From NCBI GenBank assembly GCA_903891095.1, contig CAITDI010000116.1:1-64000 (forward strand): a DNA stretch of 64,000 bases. Reading direction: 5' to 3'. Source of the DNA: an uncultured bacterium (GTDB taxonomy: Bacteria; Planctomycetota; Phycisphaerae; Phycisphaerales; SM1A02). Shown one piece after another: positions 61,643-64,000 of the stretch. Within the stretch, counting starts at the first letter, position 1. Every line of letters begins with the position of its first letter. Both the position numbers and the translations under genes were made by a program. A model generated the notes under the pieces. The model made no database searches. It was given only the letters and a program-made list of their open reading frames with translations, and was not told the origin of the DNA.

Positions 61643-62646
61643 GGCGTTGGAGTGGAGGAGCGTACGCCCGTCGCGGCGCTGCGCATCGCACGCCAGCACC
61701 AGATTGCGCCGAAGAATCCGAGCGGGATCGTGATCGCGGCCTCGCCGGCGCTTTCGAGGAGCGCGAGTTGGGAAGTGAGCATGTCGAGCTCGTCCTTGGA
61801 TTTGGCGCCGGTGATCACATACGGCGCGACGAGCGCGACCAGCGCCTCGCGCCAGCCGATGCGGCCGAGCGGGTTGCCCGCGCCAAGGATCGCGACGGCG
61901 GCGAGCATCGCCGCCTGCGCGGGGCTGAGCGACACGCCGACGATCTTGGACGCAGCCCACATCCGCAGCGACCACATCGAGAGATCAACGGTGCGGAACG
62001 CGAGGCTTTCGCCGAGCGCGCGCGGCGACGTGAGCACGCGTTCGGCACCCTTGAGGTAGCGACGCAGCACCGGCGCGCGGCCGATCGCGAGCGTGAGCGC
62101 GGAGCCCGCGACGATGCACGCCGCGTAGGTCGCGAACCACATCCAGTCGAGCGCGAGTTCGCGTCGGCCGGCCGGGATCTGCACGAGTCCCGCCGCGAGC
62201 GCCGAGCCGATCGATCCGAGCGTGACGATCGCGACGCCCGCGATCCACGCGCCGATGTCGAGCGCGGGCATGCGCTCGACGCGCCAGTGGAACACGCAGC
62301 GCAGGAAGAGCCCCAGCCGCACCGGCGCGTAGTTGAACAGCGACGCCATCAGGTTGACGGCCTGCATCTCGATCACGCTGAAGCGGCGGATCGGGCGCGC
62401 GACGGTCCAGAACGTGAAGCCCGAGCAGATGATCGAGCCGAGCGTCGCGCCGAGCAATGCGACCACCAGCATCGGGTCGGCGGAACGGAGCTTGTCGAGG
62501 CCGTCGCTGCCCTTGGCGAATCCGCGCTGGATGCACCACGCGACCAGCGCGCAGCCGATCAGGAATCCCACGACTTGCAGCGCGATCTTGACGCGCGACG
62601 GCCGCGTTGGCTGCATTAGCTTGTTGGTCAGTGAAGGCTCGCTCAA
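61639..62646 (-). CDS. YbhN/LPG-synthase-like integral membrane protein
   Basis: A 335-residue polytopic membrane protein of the UPF0104/YbhN type (lysylphosphatidylglycerol synthase membrane-domain family). About eight hydrophobic segments are visible, including IALQVVGFLIGCALVAWCIQRG, MLVVALLGATLGSIICSGFTFW, IGAWIAGVAIVTLGSIGSALAAG and WMWFATYAACIVAGSALTLAIG; the MQAVNLMASLFNYAPVRLGLFLRC loop is typical. It lacks the aminoacyl-transferase domain of MprF. It may move or modify a lipid. It may start at the TTG at 62646, overlapping the glycosyltransferase stop (TTGA), or the ATG at 62616. Confidence 0.82.
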   Translation of the reverse strand: MSEPSLTNKLMQPTRPSRVKIALQVVGFLIGCALVAWCIQRGFAKGSDGLDKLRSADPMLVVALLGATLGSIICSGFTFWTVARPIRRFSVIEMQAVNLMASLFNYAPVRLGLFLRCVFHWRVERMPALDIGAWIAGVAIVTLGSIGSALAAGLVQIPAGRRELALDWMWFATYAACIVAGSALTLAIGRAPVLRRYLKGAERVLTSPRALGESLAFRTVDLSMWSLRMWAASKIVGVSLSPAQAAMLAAVAILGAGNPLGRIGWREALVALVAPYVITGAKSKDELDMLTSQLALLESAGEAAITIPLGFFGAIWCWRAMRSAATGVRSSTPTP

Positions 62647-63398
62647 GCGCGCGAGTGTATCGCACGGGCCGTCTTGCGCCGCTCGCGCCAGAGGACGACG
62701 AACACGCGCAGGCCGTCCTTCATGCGGATCTTCTTGCCTTCCTCGAAGGAGCGGGGCGCGTACGACGCGGGCGCCTCGCGGACGCGCAGCCCGTGCCGCG
62801 CAGCGGCGGCGACGATCTGCGGCTCGATGCCGAAGCGCTCTTCATCGAGGTCGCCGATGATCGTCCGCATGGCGGGAATCGTGAACAGCTTGAGGCAGCA
62901 CTCCATGTCGCTGACCTTGAGGCCGGTCATGACGTTGCTCGACACCGTGAGGAAGCCGTTGAGCATGCGGTGCGCGAGGCGCTTGAAGCCGCGCGGCGGC
63001 ACGGCCCAGCGGTTGCCGAGCACGATGTCGGCCTCGCCGCGTGCGACCGGTGCGAGCAGACCCGCGAAATCCGCGGGGTCGTACTCGAGGTCGGCGTCCT
63101 GGATGATGATCGCGTCGTCGTCGCGCGCGAGCGTGAGCGCATGCGCGAAGCCCGTGCGTATCGCGGCGCCCTTGCCGCGGTTCTTCGGATGGAAGAGCGC
63201 GATGGCGTCGCCGCTCGCGCCGAGCGCGCGCACGGCGGCGAGCGTCGATTCCGCGGAGCCGTCGTCGATCAGGATGACCTGGGTGCGCCAATCGCTGCTC
63301 GCGCCCTGGCTCACGCGCGCCGCGCGCACGCGCGCAACCGACACGGCGAGCGTGTCGGGCTCGTTGAACACGGGCATGACGACGAAGAGCGTGCGCAT
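62643..63398 (-). CDS. Glycosyltransferase family 2 (DPM1/PglJ-like)
   Basis: A 251-residue inverting GT-A transferase. Nucleotide-sugar site: LFVVMPVFNEPDTL, VILIDDGSAEST, FHPKNRGKGAAIRTGFAHAL and the metal-binding IIIQDADLEYDP. The C-terminal part (SFEEGKKIRMKDGL) is typical of dolichyl-phosphate/polyprenyl-phosphate sugar transferases, with no membrane domain of its own. It is coupled to the YbhN-like protein by a four-nt overlap, and such pairs often build lipid-linked sugars; this inference is moderate. Start is the ATG at 63398. Confidence 0.92.
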   Translation of the reverse strand: MRTLFVVMPVFNEPDTLAVSVARVRAARVSQGASSDWRTQVILIDDGSAESTLAAVRALGASGDAIALFHPKNRGKGAAIRTGFAHALTLARDDDAIIIQDADLEYDPADFAGLLAPVARGEADIVLGNRWAVPPRGFKRLAHRMLNGFLTVSSNVMTGLKVSDMECCLKLFTIPAMRTIIGDLDEERFGIEPQIVAAAARHGLRVREAPASYAPRSFEEGKKIRMKDGLRVFVVLWRERRKTARAIHSRA

Positions 63399-63416
63399 GA
63401 ACAGAAGTGGGCGGCC

Positions 63417-64000
63417 TTACGCCTGGGGCGGAGTTCCGCCGATCGCCGAGCGCATCTGCGTGTCGGCCATCATGTTCTGCATGCGGTAGTAGTCCATGAG
63501 CCCGAGCTTGCCGCTGCGGAGGCTCTCGGCGATCGCCTTCGGGACTTCGCTCTCGCTGAGGACGACGAGCGCGCGGTTCTTCTGCGCCTCGGCCTGGTGC
63601 TCGGCCTCCTGCGCGATCGCGAGCGCGCGGCGCTGCTCGGCCTGCGCCTGGAAGCGCTTGGTGTCCGCCTCGGCCTGCGTGGCCTGCAGCTGCGCGCCGA
63701 TGTTCTCGCCGACATCGATGTCGGCGATGTCGATCGAGAGGATCTCGAACGCGGTGCCCGAGTCGAGGCCCTTGGCGAGCACGGTCTTGGAGATGCGGTC
63801 GGGGTTCTCGAGCACGCTCTTGTAGTCCTCGGCCGAACCGATCGTGGACACGATGCCTTCGCCGACGCGGGCGATGATCGTCTCCTCGGTCGCGCCGCCG
63901 ACGAGACGCGAGATCGCGGTGCGCACGGTGACGCGCGCCTTGGCGCGGAGCTGGATGCCGTCCTTCGCGACGGCGTCGATCGTGGTCTTGCCGGACTGGA
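63417..64000 (-). CDS. floA: FloA-like flotillin (UPF0365), 5' end beyond the window
   Basis: The 3' 194 codons of a flotillin-like lipid-raft scaffold gene. Residues present include [42 protein letters not shown], a coiled-coil stretch rich in Ala/Gln/Glu ([21 protein letters not shown]) and a conserved [16 protein letters not shown] end. It matches the FloA/YqfA family of bacterial flotillins. The start codon and N-terminal membrane hairpin lie past base 64000. The stop is 19 nt before the glycosyltransferase start, suggesting one operon. Confidence 0.93.
   Translation of the reverse strand, partial: QSGKTTIDAVAKDGIQLRAKARVTVRTAISRLVGGATEETIIARVGEGIVSTIGSAEDYKSVLENPDRISKTVLAKGLDSGTAFEILSIDIADIDVGENIGAQLQATQAEADTKRFQAQAEQRRALAIAQEAEHQAEAQKNRALVVLSESEVPKAIAESLRSGKLGLMDYYRMQNMMADTQMRSAIGGTPPQA

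Overview
The window reads as a high-GC chromosome segment from a member of Planctomycetota, most likely class Phycisphaerae. The support is indirect: a giant secreted protein built of beta-helix, 'DCNGNGVPDSCD' repeats and a dockerin-like end (DLDGDGLVGASDLAILLSRW); a VPAPG... PEP-CTERM-type sorting tail; a long type II secretion operon with planctomycete-style proline/glycine-rich pseudopilins; large PQQ-type beta-propeller proteins; and an archaeal-type topoisomerase VI pair. I saw no rRNA, tRNA, insertion sequence, phage gene or CRISPR array. Because GC is high, nearly every real gene has long antisense open frames, which I left out.

Layout. 1-4252 (+): palindromic intergenic repeats, panB, an HtrA-like protease with PDZ, an oligopeptide-type ABC ATPase and a small membrane-anchored protein. 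4391-10690 (+): the 2099-residue secreted repeat protein, closed by a strong terminator. 10809-17165: thyX (+), a two-gene minus unit (lipoprotein plus phosphonatase-like HAD protein lacking its catalytic residues), a phosphohexomutase (-), and the translationally coupled pair queD-ppk1 (+), with a long inverted repeat between the divergent mutase and queD. 17196-23206 (-): a type IV pilus-like operon with a PilT-type ATPase, a PilC/GspF protein, two prepilin-like proteins and a large PilX-like protein. 23398-29009: LEA-like lipoprotein (-), a 1442-residue beta-propeller protein (+) preceded by 15-nt tandem repeats, and a hyper-acidic protein (+).

29141-45781 (-) is the centrepiece: an almost gap-free type II secretion operon, read as a signal-peptide protein, gspE, F, G, H, I, J, K, L, M, a GspC/PilP-like gene, a possible 53-codon gene, the secretin gspD and a lipoprotein. 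Many joints are 1-4 nt stop/start overlaps, implying translational coupling. The GspL-like and GspC/PilP-like proteins end in a similar ~50-residue helical segment on a long low-complexity linker, which I do not recognise. The system is a plausible export route for the secreted beta-helix/dockerin and propeller proteins in this window.

46110-64000: a lone CoA-transferase A subunit (-), a sigma-70 family factor with a long N-terminal extension (-), a 711-nt stretch without a convincing gene, ndk (-), topoisomerase VI B and A (+), a histidine kinase (-), a cold-shock protein (-), rpsO-pnp (-), an acyl-CoA carboxylase carboxyltransferase without its biotin carboxylase (+), a PEP-CTERM-like surface protein (-), rdgB (+), and a coupled minus unit holding a FloA-like flotillin (cut by the window end), a glycosyltransferase, a YbhN-like membrane protein and a cysteine-cluster protein.
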